Assembly: GCA_034766995.1 (NCBI GenBank)
Contig: CM068315.1
Location: 36,127,818-36,191,817, forward strand
DNA: 64,000 bases
Origin: Acanthacorydalis orientalis
Taxonomy: Eukaryota > Arthropoda > Insecta > Megaloptera > Corydalidae
Direction of reading: 5' to 3'
Both the position numbers and the translations under genes were made by a program. Position 1 is the first letter of the stretch. Every line of letters begins with the position of its first letter. This document shows positions 39,935 to 53,599 of the stretch, in pieces. The notes beneath the pieces are model-generated. The model saw only the letters and a list, made by a program, of their open reading frames with translations, was not told the DNA's origin and searched no databases.

Positions 39935-41059
39935 TGAAAAAGTCCTTATAAAAGATAATCGTGCCAATTTTCTATGAAATAAAAATAATAAAAGAGAGTA
40001 GTGTATTAACGACGAACAATTTATTAAAAGAAACTCATTACTTTTAATGCCTTTAAATCTTTATTTTACTTAAGTATATTTAGTTCAATTAGTGTTTTTA
40101 TTCAAAATAGTAATAGAATAACTAGTATTAAATTTATTTTCAGAAATGCATAAAGACAACACAAATGATTTTTTTCTATATTAAGATGTCTAATAAGTGA
40201 TCTTTGTTTATTTGAATATATTTTAGCACAAGCATAAAACATAACAATTATCACCCTAAACTTGATGGAATTTCTATCGAAATGAGCATTAGCGTTTCAA
40301 AATATATGTTAATCAAGTTGATATCAGACTTTTTAATAAAGAAGTGTATGTGGTATATAGAGTGTAGATTTATTTGAGAAAAGTGTAATAGATATATACT
40401 TCATATAAATTCAATGATGGGATCATTAGCTCATCGATGAAAAATAGTTGCAGTAATATTGTTATACGGTTACGCTTATTTTATAAAAAAAGTGAAGATA
40501 AATTTTAATTATTACAAATTTTTTTTCATTTCTAAATTTATATATAAAATATTTTCGAATAAATTAGATTAAATAGGCATTATCTGAAAGAAAAAAAAAT
40601 TTGTTGATAATTCACGCAGTTTCATAACAAATTATCGACAGAAAAGTAGTGTTAATCTACAAGAATAGATTTTTTGCAAATTAACAAGAAAATCAGTACA
40701 GAAAAATAATTTTTTAATTATTTTATTAATTGAATATACGAGTATATATATATATATATATATATATATACAAGGCGAAATATAAAACAGATATAATCAA
40801 TTTAAAACAAAAAATTAAGTATAAAATGTAGATATCAATTTAGATTAAAACATGAAAATTATTTTACTCTGAGCTCATCAAATTCTGAGAAACAATCAAT
40901 GGTGAAAATACATATAAATACGATTTATTACATACAATAATAAAACTTTTAGTCGATAACAATTCACAAAGCATTAAATGTTTACATAGCGGAGCGTGAC
41001 GTAAAAACTGTAGTAAGGAATAAAAGCAGCAGGTAAATACATTGTATACGCATCGACTA

Positions 41060-41290
41060 TCCAAGACAAGCAGCAAATACAAACACAAAGGCGGCTAGCA
41101 ACGCCAAAGCATGCAATTCTGTCACCACATCGGAGTTTAATTAAGTCCCAGAATCATCATTGTTTTAGAAGGCGAGCTTACACACATCTTGTTTGACGGC
41201 GTGGCTTCAGGCTGGCACGGTAACAGCTGCGGCGTTAGAGAAGTAATTTAACAGTGGATATTGAAAGTCGGAAGCCAGCCAAGATTTTTA
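41060..41290. other. GC-richer island
   Basis: Contains GGCGAGCTTACACACATC and GGCACGGTAACAGCTGCGG. No open frame of note and no recognised gene. Possible regulatory DNA. Confidence 0.2.
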
Positions 41291-41903
41291 ATGCTACTAC
41301 GGAATGGAATAATCTTTTCTGGATTTAATCGAATATCTGATGAATGAAATGAATATGCATTGCATAAATCAATTCGTATAAATATGAATCAATTTTAAAA
41401 TGATCAAGTTATTTAATGTCGAAATTTTTTACTCTTTAAATATTTTTGTATACTTTATAGGTTAAAATACTATAAGAAATATAATATATTCAAAAATGTT
41501 TAATATAAGGAGAACATAAATCTTTTTTGGAAAATTTATTGAAATATTTGACAACTAAAGGGAGTATGAGATGTGTAAAAAAAGAACTTATGAATATTTG
41601 ACGTACTAAAACGTATGATAGTTATTTGTATTCTTTTTTAAATATAATTATATAATAGATATATACACCATAAGGAATACAATTATAACAACGAGTGAAT
41701 ATAAATTTACATATTTAGTTCTACTACAGTTTTATTTTCAAAAAGCAAACTTGTATTTATATTACTTGATTGTACATTTGTACAAATAAACGGGTAATTT
41801 ATAAATAACTATTTGATGAAATTTAACTAATGTTGATAGATGTAAAGGCACTTGGTTTTAATAATACTCTAATAAAAAATATTCCACACAGCAGACACTC
41901 GCA

Positions 41904-41904
41904 T

Positions 41905-41943
<39 letters not shown>
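41904..41943. repeat. (CA)n(TA)n compound microsatellite
   Basis: CA block then TA block. Confidence 0.93.
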
Positions 41944-42364
41944 CACACAAATACGAATACCTGACTTCGTACATACATACTCTTTTATACTGTAATAATC
42001 ATTTATGCTCTTTATTACCCTGTAATAATAAAATATTGAATGATAGAGGAAGGTTCTAGTTGTGTCCCTCTCCATACAGTTTTCCCTGTTCATGATTACG
42101 TGTATTTAATTTCAGAGTACATTTAACACGGAAAATGCATACGTTTTGTGGGGAAAACATTACATGCGTCACGAAAAAGTCATGCTTAATAACTCGTACA
42201 ACAAAAAAAAAAAACAAACTATAACATTTACATTTTACAAGTAAAACGAAATGAAAAAGTAATTTATATGATCATTGTGGAATAAAATGTTTATAATGAA
42301 TACATTACAATATTAATAGGTTCAAACCATATTTTTAACTATTATATATATATATATATATATA

Positions 42365-42810
42365 TTTGGTGTACAAATTAATTCGGTGCCTTTTTTATAG
42401 AAAATGAATGTTTACGGAAAAATGGAATACATTTCTGTCCTCAAAGTTACCTCCATTATTTCGTATAACTTTGCTCCATCTGTACAGTTATTAACGAATT
42501 CTTTGTCGAAAAAAATATTGCAGCTTTAAGTAAATGATCTCGTAATATAATTTCAGACCTTTTCCACTGTTTTAGCATGTTTTGCATGTTTTATGCGTCA
42601 CAAAACCTTCCCCCAAAGCTGAAAAAAATCATTTCCGCGGTTTTGACAGCACTTTTCTCGACTGGAATGCAAATAGTAAACAAAGCGTAATATGATGCTT
42701 TTTGGATGCTGTCAGATTCACTACTTTTTTATGAGGTATATATATATATATACGTAATTTTAAATAGTTATGATTGATTCAATTTAAACGTACAGAATTA
42801 ATTTTTACAC

Positions 42811-42814
<4 letters not shown>
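42365..42814 (-). mobile_element. Non-autonomous mariner derivative, family B copy 2
   Basis: A 450-bp element with TA on both sides (42363-42364 and 42815-42816). Terminal repeats: left TTTGGTGTACAAATTAATTC; right, reverse-complemented, TTAGGTGTAAAAATTAATTC. The minus-strand reading gives a mariner-like N-terminal stretch containing VEKSAVKTAEMIFFSFG, with frame breaks. It then passes directly to a C-terminal stretch containing FFDKEFVNN and KLYEIMEV. The DDD catalytic region is deleted at the same place as in copy 4080-4596, so both descend from one deleted progenitor. Confidence 0.8.

Positions 42815-42852
<38 letters not shown>
42815..42852. repeat. (TA)n tract next to family B mariner copy 2
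   Basis: Begins at the right boundary of the mariner; another TA tract (about 42343-42364) directly precedes the left boundary. Confidence 0.95.
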
Positions 42853-42858
<6 letters not shown>

Positions 42859-43059
42859 ATATGCATGACCATAAATTGAATGAAAATGATATTTTGAACT
42901 TGTTCCTGAACATTGATTCTCATGCTATAAATTTTAATATCAAACGAATTAAAATTACAAAAAAACTGTAAAATATGTACATAAACGTTTAGATTATTTA
43001 TGCTCGAAATGCAATAATAACGAGAATGTATATAAAACGTCTTCACTTCGAAGCAGATG

Positions 43060-43351
43060 AAAAACTTCTGCCGCTAATACGGGTTATAAAAACAAACGAC
43101 AGTGAAACATCAGTGAAAAAGATATAAAACTTTCGGGGAGTTCAACGCTTTGACATTGCCGAGTTAGTGAGATCGCTGGAGGTTAAATGCGCGGAATAAA
43201 AATCGGAATAAACTTAACTACCCCGAGTTGTAAACGTTGACTTTCTTGTTCTTTTACTTTTTTTTTCTTTAGCAATATGTCTTTCGACGCAACTTCCCTA
43301 GAATCAATCTTATTCGAACGACTACGCTCACGCCAGTTTTATGCGCTTTGA
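43060..43351. other. GC-richer island ending in a strong splice-acceptor-like site
   Basis: After a GC-richer stretch, a long pyrimidine tract (TTTTACTTTTTTTTTCTTTAG, 43252-43272) precedes a short ATG frame (43277-43351, 24 codons: MSFDATSLESILFERLRSR...). A second frame across the same acceptor is open for 46 codons. Neither is recognised. Confidence 0.2.
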
Positions 43352-45668
43352 TTGTATTACATGGTTCATGTAGAATAAAAAAAAGTTTTAATCTGATCAC
43401 AGGATTATATTGAAAAGTTATGTGGAAAGGAAAATGATCAGTTCGGAAATTATATTATTTTTACTTAGTTTATCGCATGGTTCAAAATCAAACAAACATG
43501 CACCAATGCAGTTTAATAGTCTTTCATCTTTGAATGTATTATATTTACTGCTATACCATTTGCTTAAACTATGTGAAACTCTAAATATATTATCTGATGT
43601 ATATATATATATATATATTACACATTTAATTCACATATTTAATTTGTAATGATAACGTAATTAAACTGAATTTTTGTAAATAAATAAATGTTTTAAATGA
43701 AAAAATATTTAAATATATTGATTAAATAATATTAAAATGCATATAATATTATTTCTTTTATGTAGATCCTGGTTGGGTTACTACTGAGAAAAAAATATGA
43801 ATAATAATAGTAAATAATGATTCGTTCTAGTTTATATAAAAAAATATCATGTGCAGTGATTAAAACTGTTATTTTGTTTAATATTAACAAAATGAATTTG
43901 AATTTAATTTTCAATCATATTAAGTTTTTACACAGAAAAGACCGTTCACAGAAGAGAATACAATTATCAATTCTTTACAGATTTTTTAGTTTTAAGAAAT
44001 AGTTAATTTTATTAATACATTTATAGTTTGGTACTGTGACTATATTAACTTTTTCAACTGAAATAATGTATTAAATATCACACTTTTTTCTATACTAAGA
44101 AATTGAGTAATTTTATTTCGATTAATTTGTTCTAATTCTTAAGGGCTAATACTTCATCGTCAGAACGCAGGCATAGAAAATATCTGCGTAAGGATCATTT
44201 TATTTCCTACTATGCATATACATATCAAAGTACATAGTAATTAATTACTGAATATATTGCTAAAAACAATTTTGTAGAGATTGATATATTAATTCATTTC
44301 TGTGAAATATTTAGTTGAAAATATTGTTTTGTTCAATTTATAAGGAAAATAATAATTTAAGATTCGATTTCATATATTTATCTTTAAACAATTTAATAAT
44401 ATCTTTAAATAATTTAATTCATAAATTCTCAGCTAGAAAACATTGTCGAATGTGTGATACTTTATGCTCATTTAGTTAAAAAACAAAAATTTATATGTTG
44501 TTCATAATTGACATGTATTAAAATATTGTACTGGCAAGAATAGGATTCAATGACATAAAGTTTATTATTAGCCGGGGGCTCATCTCCCTGCTCGTTACTC
44601 TCGCTTATCCACAGAAGGAAGGGGGCTCTGTCGCCTTATCGATAACACTCGCTTTTCTTCTAACAAAATAACAGAAATTAACCAATTATACACACAAATA
44701 ATCCGCGTAAAATTAAAGTCGTAAAATTTTTATTATAAAAGTTTATAAAAATTAACATAACAAAATAGTGTTACAATTTGTAAACATTTTTTACTTTAAA
44801 GCTTCAGTGAATACAACATTTGAATAAATTTCTTATCAGTTTTACAGTGAAATGAAATCGTATATCATTTTTTGTTATACATCCTGAGAGTGTTACATAC
44901 ATGTGACTGATGTCAACCAATCAGAACAGAGACTCCGCGATCTCTTTCAGTAAATCAGAACACAATGTGATTAATTTTTAATTATAGAAATATCTAAAAC
45001 ACTGTATTTTTTATGATAATGTGTCTGATATAAAATGTATAATATATTTTTCTGTACTTTAGCGTTTCGAGATTGATGGCATTGTTATCGAAATGCACAT
45101 AACCAACAATCGAGAAATATTAATAATCAATTAATGAACATTTTTGATTAGAAACATTTTTGTGGTTTTGTGAGGTGAGAAAATAATTAATTTATGAAAG
45201 AGAATTTAGTTACAATTCAAAAAAATTCTGGTGGCGTTCGTAAATGTACATTTTAAAGAAAATAACAATATGATTATAATTATTAATTATAATTTGATTG
45301 TTAAAAAGTTATCAAAATTAATGTTATACAAATTTAAAAATATAGTAAATATATTACAATCAGAAATATTTTTTTATTATTTATAAAATAGAATATGTAC
45401 AAACTGTAACTATGTAAATGATTTAAACAATAATATACGTATAAATGATTTTGTAAAAGATCTATAATTTAATATTATTTATTTATAAAATCTATTAAAG
45501 TAATTCATATCAATAAATATATATTTTTATAAGATTTATTGAAAACTCCATTATCTACATTTCAGTATAAATACATAAATGTAGCAAATATACCAAATAA
45601 AATATGATTTTTATTTGACATGTTTCACTAACAGGTTAACATTAAATATATAACAAAAATATCTGATG

Positions 45669-45702
<34 letters not shown>

Positions 45703-45734
45703 GTATGTAATTTATTACGAGGGTATGTCACATA

Positions 45735-45844
45735 TCAAGGCCAGTTTATTGGTATCAGGATCTGACAGATGGCATTGCCCTGGGATTCGATGCATCGTTC
45801 AGGGGTGACGTTTAGGCTGACATCACGCTGCTGGTGGTTCGCTA
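45735..45844 (-). CDS. Candidate terminal exon of an unrecognised minus-strand gene
   Basis: The minus-strand acceptor CTACGTTGTCATATTTTTCAG leads into an open frame (2 nt, then 35 codons). It includes NHQQRDVSLNVTPERCIESQ and GNAICQILIPINWP, then TGA at 45735. An AATAAA follows about 20 nt later (45711-45716). The segment is clearly GC-richer than its surroundings. The two spaced cysteines and Leu-x-Val-x-Pro-x-x-Cys pattern look like a secreted beta-sandwich fragment, but I cannot name the family. Upstream exons were not identified. Confidence 0.35.
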
Positions 45845-46764
45845 CTGAAAAATATGACAACGTAGAGAGACAGACAGATGTGACATATTTCAATGCAATC
45901 CGTGAATCAATAAACTATTGAAATGAAATATCATTTTTATCGAATATGCTAGTCTGTCATTTGGCTGCAGGTCAACTGTATTTAAAAAAAGCCTAGATGC
46001 GGTTTTTCTTCCTATAAAACTGTTATTCAGATCTATGTCAGTGACATATTTGATTTTTAAATTTGTGTCACAATATTTGATTTTTCAATTTATTTCATGC
46101 ACTGGTGATCTGAATGCAGATAGTAGAATTGAAAAAGTTTAAAGGATTTTTTATATAGTTATGATCGTATACTGTTTTATGAAATATCACATTGTATGGA
46201 TTAATGTGGACGTTTTATAAATTTTCATTGTTCATTTTTAGTGTTCGTCGGTATTGAAGGAGTTAAATTTATTTTTAAATAGTATTGGTTACTAACACAA
46301 CAAAATTACAGATTTTTAACAAGTATATATTTTAAAATAAGGCAAAAAATAATGATATTAAAATAATAATTAAATTATATTTGGGTTCATTAAATAAATA
46401 AAAATATAATACTTGTATGATAAATTCATGTTAATTTATAAAAAAAGGGAAATTCAAAATTATATACTAATTCGCCTTTTTAGCACTGTGACTTAATATT
46501 GTTTTAGAAACGATTGTAAAAAAAATTTAAAGTAATTGAAAAACACTTTGTACATGTTATTTCTCTTATAATTTAAAATTATAGTTTAGTTTTCCGAATA
46601 TTATAAATATTTGATAAATATAATGCTATTTACTTAAAAAAATACATAATTATTTCGATTTATAATTAATTTTATAATGCTTAACATTTATTATTTAAGT
46701 TTAGTATAATTAATATATAATTACTTATTTTATACTCACACAAAAACGATTTTATATAACAGAA

Positions 46765-46804
<40 letters not shown>

Positions 46805-47105
46805 AAGAATATATTTATAACTTTTTCTGATTTAACATTTGTACTAACATTAATGTATTAACATTTGTTAAAGTTTTAAATTTTAATTAGTATATTTTGC
46901 TTAAAGAAAAATGGAGATATGTATTTAATAATTTAGAAATTTGGTTGTATAATACTCGAGATAATTACTGGAGCTGTTGGTTGGATAATACCTGGTACTT
47001 GGGTTTAATCATAAAATATTTTAAATGTTTCATTAAAAAACATTGTCCGTTTTTTTAAAAAATAAACCTTTTTTAGTATAATAGTGAAGTTTTTATAAAT
47101 TAGAG

Positions 47106-47108
<3 letters not shown>

Positions 47109-47166
<58 letters not shown>
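47109..47166. repeat. (TA)n microsatellite, about 58 bp
   Basis: Pure TA. Confidence 0.95.
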
Positions 47167-47171
<5 letters not shown>

Positions 47172-48193
47172 TAGAAACATTCTTAGAATTAAAATAAAAA
47201 TGACAAAATATATTTTATTATTTCAATTTTCTATATAAATATACATAGTATTCACAAAATGTAAGAAAGGTATGATAAAGCAAAGGGATATTTTTTTATT
47301 GATGTAAGGGGAAATTCTAGCGGTACAACGGGTAAACTATCAGGGATATACCATCCATCTGTTAGAAAATAGAAGACATTTGTTGGAAAAGTTTGTTGAA
47401 AAATGATAACTGGACATATCATTTGTGAAGTCTGATTAAACAGATGATTTCAATTATAACTTTTTCTATTTATCAAATAATTCAACTTTTTTTCTTTATG
47501 GACATCACACAACAAGCATGTATATATATATGTATATATATATATATATATAAAGAGAGAGAAAAGAGAAAAATAGATAAATATCTGTACATTATATGTG
47601 ACTTTTTTAAATAAATCATTATTTATAAATCTAATTGACTAAATTTTTTCATGATTATTTAAATATTAATATTTTATTGTTAATAAGACAAATGTTATCG
47701 AAAAATATGTGTGCGCATGTTAAATTTTACGTATCTTAAGTTTTTGATTACGACTGAACATAAATTGTTAAACTTAAAGACTTTGATGAAGTTGATTGCT
47801 GTCTAGAAAGTTTTAAGAGGTTTTCGAGTTATATTGAAGTCATAACATTTTGATAGTAATTATGTTGATTATAATAAATACATTTCTATTTCTTGTAAAA
47901 ATTGATTATAACGAACTGAAAGCGACACGCGTGTTTTATTTTCAAATAAATATTTAAAAATATTATTAAGAAAATATAATATTCAAATATAATTAATGTA
48001 GAAAAATGATAAACCACCTTTTATAAAATTTTCATTCTATTTGAAATATGAAAATTTAATGTTTAATATTTATATTTTGAGTCACATTTTGAAAGTGAAC
48101 TTTATTTTCGTAAGTCTTTTTTGACAATATTGTAAATAATACAGTAATAAATTACTTACGGACTCTTCTTTACTTTCTAAATAAATTAGAATC

Positions 48194-48195
<2 letters not shown>

Positions 48196-48266
<71 letters not shown>

Positions 48267-48270
48267 TGTT

Positions 48271-48321
<51 letters not shown>
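48196..48321. repeat. Higher-order TA repeat, about 126 bp
   Basis: (TA)n broken by two copies of ATGTTTATATATACATAT, indicating duplication of a larger unit. Confidence 0.95.
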
Positions 48322-48326
<5 letters not shown>

Positions 48327-48739
48327 AAAGATAGAAATCATACGTGAATGTAGTTATGCACCTATGTATGCATTATTTTACTAAAGTTAGTTAGTTATTT
48401 GAGGTCTAGAGGCGCGTATACAATTAAATTTTAGTAATAAATAATTTAAGATATAATTAGTAATTTTCTTACGAATCCATATATTATTTTTTGACAGAAA
48501 CTGAGTTTAAAAATTAATTATAATCTGTTAAAAGTGAATTTATATGTTCAATATTATGTGTATATACACATATATATATATATCAGTATTCAATGATCAA
48601 TTTTTAGATGATATATTCTCTGCTTTTTTGTTTATGACCATTAATATCTATGTTTTTTGTGTTTCCACTGAATGAATAAATGTTCATTTATCATTGTTCC
48701 ACGGTGTTCAGATTTTCAACCTTTATATTTTCAATGTAC

Positions 48740-48740
<1 letters not shown>

Positions 48741-48795
<55 letters not shown>

Positions 48796-48825
48796 GTGTG
48801 TGTATATATATATATATATATATAA
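48741..48825. repeat. (TA)n microsatellite with GTGTGT interruption
   Basis: Two TA blocks separated by a short GT-rich segment. Confidence 0.93.
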
Positions 48826-50692
48826 ATATATAATATTTGTGTGTGTTTGTGTAATATTAAATACTAATTGGTACTTATAAACAGTTTTGAAGATTTTTTC
48901 GTTACTGTTTATTGGAAAAATACTTGTGAATCACTTTTTCTATCAGAAACTCATGGAGAATTCCAAAAAATCGATTACCTCTTGAAAGGAACACAAAATA
49001 TTATCACAAAACCTAGTCGTGCGTAAAATAGATAATGAGTACCAGTATTGGAAAACAAACTAATGGAATGATTTTAAAGTACATTGTTATTGTTTTACTT
49101 TATAAATGATTCATAGGAAATGTTTCTATACTACAAAGATTACATTGATAAGAATGTAAGCTTATTATCAAAAAATTTTTCTTTCTTTCTATTTTGTATA
49201 ATTCATAAAGTATTAAATGAGTTAGTGTATATATATATATATATACGTATATATTAAAAATGTTTACATAATATAGATTTCATAAGTAATTCAATATATA
49301 ATCTTAGGATGAAAATTGCCATGATAAAAAAAAACTTTTCGGAATTCATGAAAACTTTATTAAATATATACAGTTTGACATCTGGATAACTCAAACGAAA
49401 TTATATTTAAAGGGACTGCTGAAAATTATGAATAGAGAGATGACGGAAATCCGAAAGAAAAACAGAAATAAAACAAACTGAATGTGCCGACGCAGTTTGA
49501 CAGTTGTATAATCCGATAAGAACTTCATCATGTAGGACGGGTCTGTTGCTAACTCAATCCTTAGTTATCTTCGTAACTCAGGAAACGACCGCTTCGCTTT
49601 CGAAATATGAAATTCTATATAAATTCGAGTGATGGAATTATTTAAATTTTTATTACGAAAGCAGTGTATTGTTTTTGTTATGATTTGACGTTGCTGGAGA
49701 GGAAACGACAGCGTAGCGTATATATGAAGTCTGTCGAAATGTTTTTCAGATTCTTTTTGATTAAGATGCGAACGACGGCGAACATATTTCAATAAAATTA
49801 TGATTGTGGAATCTTATGTTTAGAATTTTAAAATTATATATGTGAACAATATTTAATAATTACAATGCTATATAAATAATACTATATGCTCCATTCTGAA
49901 AATACTCGATATGAATATTTCGTAAAACGTCCGCGATAATTAAAAATCGAATTAAAGTTTTGAATGTCAAACACCTTTTATTATTTTTTCTTGCTACTTT
50001 TGTCATTTTGGAATAATGTTAAGATCAAAGCTGTTTCACGTCTGAGATAATTGTTTTCTTAATGAAAGAAGGAGTAGTCTTTAAACCCGATGAATTAATA
50101 AACAGTTTATCAGTCAGCTACAACCGAATTGTATAAATTAATTAATTAAATAAAATATAAAATTGTAACAAAACGCTTATTTATTTTTACGGCTGTGTTA
50201 ATTAACGAATTACAAGTTGGTAAAAAAATATTACATTTTTAGCACCATTTTTTATTTTAACATGGAAAAACAGCATATGTTCAAAAATAAGTAATGTTAT
50301 GTTTGTTTCGTTAAATTTTAATTACTATTCAAAAGTCTTCTTTTATAATTAATAAAATCAAAAAAAAAATGAAAATGAAATCAAAATCATTCATTAATTT
50401 AAACGTAATTAATAAGAGATGAATAAGACATTCCAATGTATTCATTTTAAATTAATTAGGTATTTATAAAAGTATTAATTTAAGTATGAATAATGATAAA
50501 GTAGTAGTATTTACTTCAACAATAATTACGGATAGAAAATATATTCAGACGGATTTTGTGTAAATTCTTATAAATACATTTTTGATGATTATATGAGAAA
50601 TACATGTTTATAGACTGTACGTGTATGCCGAATAATAAACTAATTTTGATACTACATTTGAATTAATATAAAAATTATGGTTATTTTTTAAT

Positions 50693-50730
<38 letters not shown>

Positions 50731-51078
50731 ACTGAAAATCGTAAATTTTTTAGACAATTTTAAAATAAAGTAAGAGAATTTTAATAAACAAATTAAGTAA
50801 AGATTTATTTAAATGTAACATAAATTATAATCAATCTTGTTATCTGAAGTATTTCAAAAGGAAAAAAGACTGTTACGAGTGATAATATGTGAGCAATCAC
50901 TTTTTTAACGCGCAATACAGTTTGTAATTAATGGAGATTTGATGAATGTTTTCGGTAATTACTTTTTTTCAGAATTTGACGTTTTATCGATTTCAGTAAT
51001 GTCAGAGCTCAGATTGCATAAATTAATCTGTGAGTATTTCTACAGACTAATGACAATTATAACAGCAATGAATAAATA

Positions 51079-51080
<2 letters not shown>

Positions 51081-51132
<52 letters not shown>

Positions 51133-51154
51133 ATGTGTCTGTCTGTGTGTGTAA
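51081..51154. repeat. (TA)n(TG)n compound microsatellite
   Basis: TA block then TGTG/TCTG block. Confidence 0.93.
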
Positions 51155-51639
51155 AGAAATTCCCGAAAGAAATTTTAGAAGTAATTAGTTAATCATTGAG
51201 CATCATAAAACTATTTTGAGTGTAATAGTTCAATGGATAGTTCTGTGTTATCATTTTATGATAAAATTACTTATAGTAAGCAAGAAAATGTTCAAGTAGA
51301 TATTCTATAATCCATAACAAATTATTTAAATATTTATATAAATTAATAAATTTACAAGAAGGAGGAAGGAAGGTTATACAAATTTATGTGTTGTAAGAAG
51401 GTTAATACAAATTTATTAAAAGTTCTGTGAATATTTTTTTTTAAATGATTGACAAAAACTAAAAATATTATTATAAAAACACAAAAATAAAGTGATTCAT
51501 ATGGATGCAACAAAAAAGGTTCTTAAAATTAATTCAACAGTCAGTTCAAAATTGTGTGGTCATTAAAAATTGTGGTCATTTGTGTGGTACAGTCTGAGGT
51601 TGTTAAAAATATGGCCAAAATCTAGAAAATAATCACTGA

Positions 51640-51900
51640 AGCACTGTATCCCGACTTTTGTGAAAAAGATATGGGAACGTTCATTTAAAAAATGTACTTG
51701 AAGAACTATATTTTTCAACAAGATAATGACTAACTACATTCGTAACAACAACTCTGTTTTTTCAGTTAGTAATATTAAACATCTTTAAAGATTTGTATAG
51801 ACTCCAGATCTAAATCATTTAGAAAATATAAAGGAAATTACTAGATATGAATCTGTCTCTTTTCGAGAAAACAAATTAAACATTTCCTGAAATAAAAGCA
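51640..51900 (+). pseudogene. Tc1-like transposase remnant (DD34E)
   Basis: Short degraded fragment of the catalytic domain of a Tc1-type transposase. Motif YIFQQDND (51706-51729) carries the second catalytic Asp. TPDLNHLENIKEI (51801-51839) carries the final Glu in LEN. The spacing between these acidic residues is about 34 codons, as expected. Upstream text around 51670-51700 reads as the GT/GNV..YL segment that usually precedes it. Stops and frameshifts between the motifs show it is dead. Ends of the element were not identified; similarity probably starts further left, near 51480. Confidence 0.65.
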
Positions 51901-53278
51901 ATAAGATTTATTTCCCATGGAAAAATTAGAAAATTTAGCTTTATAACTATTTTTTGTAATTATTATTAAATTTAAACAATATTGTGAAATATCGTTGGTA
52001 ATAAAATAGGAATAAATACATATCCAAGGAAGCTGTTCTATAAAAAATACATTTTTTATTCGTAAAAATTCCCTCGTAAAATAATTATTACATTTGTTAT
52101 TACACTTTTATTGTTGGAAAATTACTTTTTCAATTTTAGTATTTAGTACTTACATTTTGAAGTTGAATATGTTTCTTTTCTGGTTATTTTTGAACATGTA
52201 TCAATTATTCAATTTTTAATTAAAATTGTAAAACAACACGTGAAAAAACTATTTAAAAAATGTATATATTTTATAAAGAAAATCATTTAAATGTGTAAAA
52301 TGGTTACTACAATGTATGGTTTCGATACTACTATGTATATTATATATCTATGTACTTACAAAAAAAAAACATTATAATTCAAATCCCATTGAGCTTCTAT
52401 TATATGTTTTCATAGTAAATAATTCAAGTAAAAAAGGAGTAGCGAACTATTTTACGAAACTTAACACATGTAATGTACAAAGTATACGATATTCGTTTTA
52501 TTCGGTGCATAGATGCGATGTCGGCTGTGAAGTGAGCCTGTTTGCAGAGAATTCCCTATGAAACCATTATCCGATTCACACACGCGACCGTTCGGAAAAC
52601 GAATCCTCTCAAGAGAATCCAACGTTTCCCTGACAACGCAGTTTTGTCTGGTATATAACAGTCGATACCACCAAACAGTTTTGATTTGATTAAACATCAA
52701 AAGACAGATATGTAGACATTAAACAATAGTACATATGAATATCTTTATTTCTCATTTAATCGAATATTAAATGTTTGATACATGATATTCATTCACGTTG
52801 CTAGCTTGAAAAAATATCTTAGGTATGCAAATTTGAATTAATGGTAATGTGTGTGGGTTTATATTTTAAAATATGATCTGTTTTAAACCAATATTACATA
52901 TATCCAAATAAGAGTATATTTTGTAATTTCGACAAAAAGTTTACATGTCAATGTAATTTTCATTATTTTACTCACATCTATTTTTTTTATGTATTATTGT
53001 TTTAGACTCCTAATTTCAACAGTAAGTATTATGCATTGACATTTGAAAAATCGATCTTTTATCATTAATTATTACAATTAGTTGGATCATAGAGTTTTTA
53101 TGTAATAATTTGTCTTATTTCTTTCAAGTTTATTTTCATAATTTCCTTCTTTTGAAATTTTCATCTGTATTTCACTTTAAGTTACCTTTTAAAATTGTTT
53201 TAAGAGGCTCGTTATAAGTTTATAAAAATGTATACGAGTACACCCGTCAATCACTCTCTCTCCTTTTTTATACACAAA

Positions 53279-53317
<39 letters not shown>

Positions 53318-53599
53318 AACCCACAAATATTAATTGCATGAATTAAAAATTAAAAAATAAAAGTAAGTATATACTTTTTATCTTATAAATGCCTCTTTTA
53401 CATTCTCATTTTATTACAATGTATTATACAAAAAATGATACAAAAATATCCATCGATATACGATAAAAAATATATATAATTCAAAGTAGTATTAATTAAT
53501 TTATTATTTTTTTTTAAATATTTTGTTTATCAATAAACTTTAAAGTTTTATATTGTTGATGTTAGATAATATCTTTCATAAAGGAATTTCAATTTTATA

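Noticed and set aside
49565..49792. 75-codon minus-strand frame with a basic, charged peptide
   Set aside because: No recognised domain, splice signal or neighbour supports it; similar frames arise by chance in GC-richer patches.
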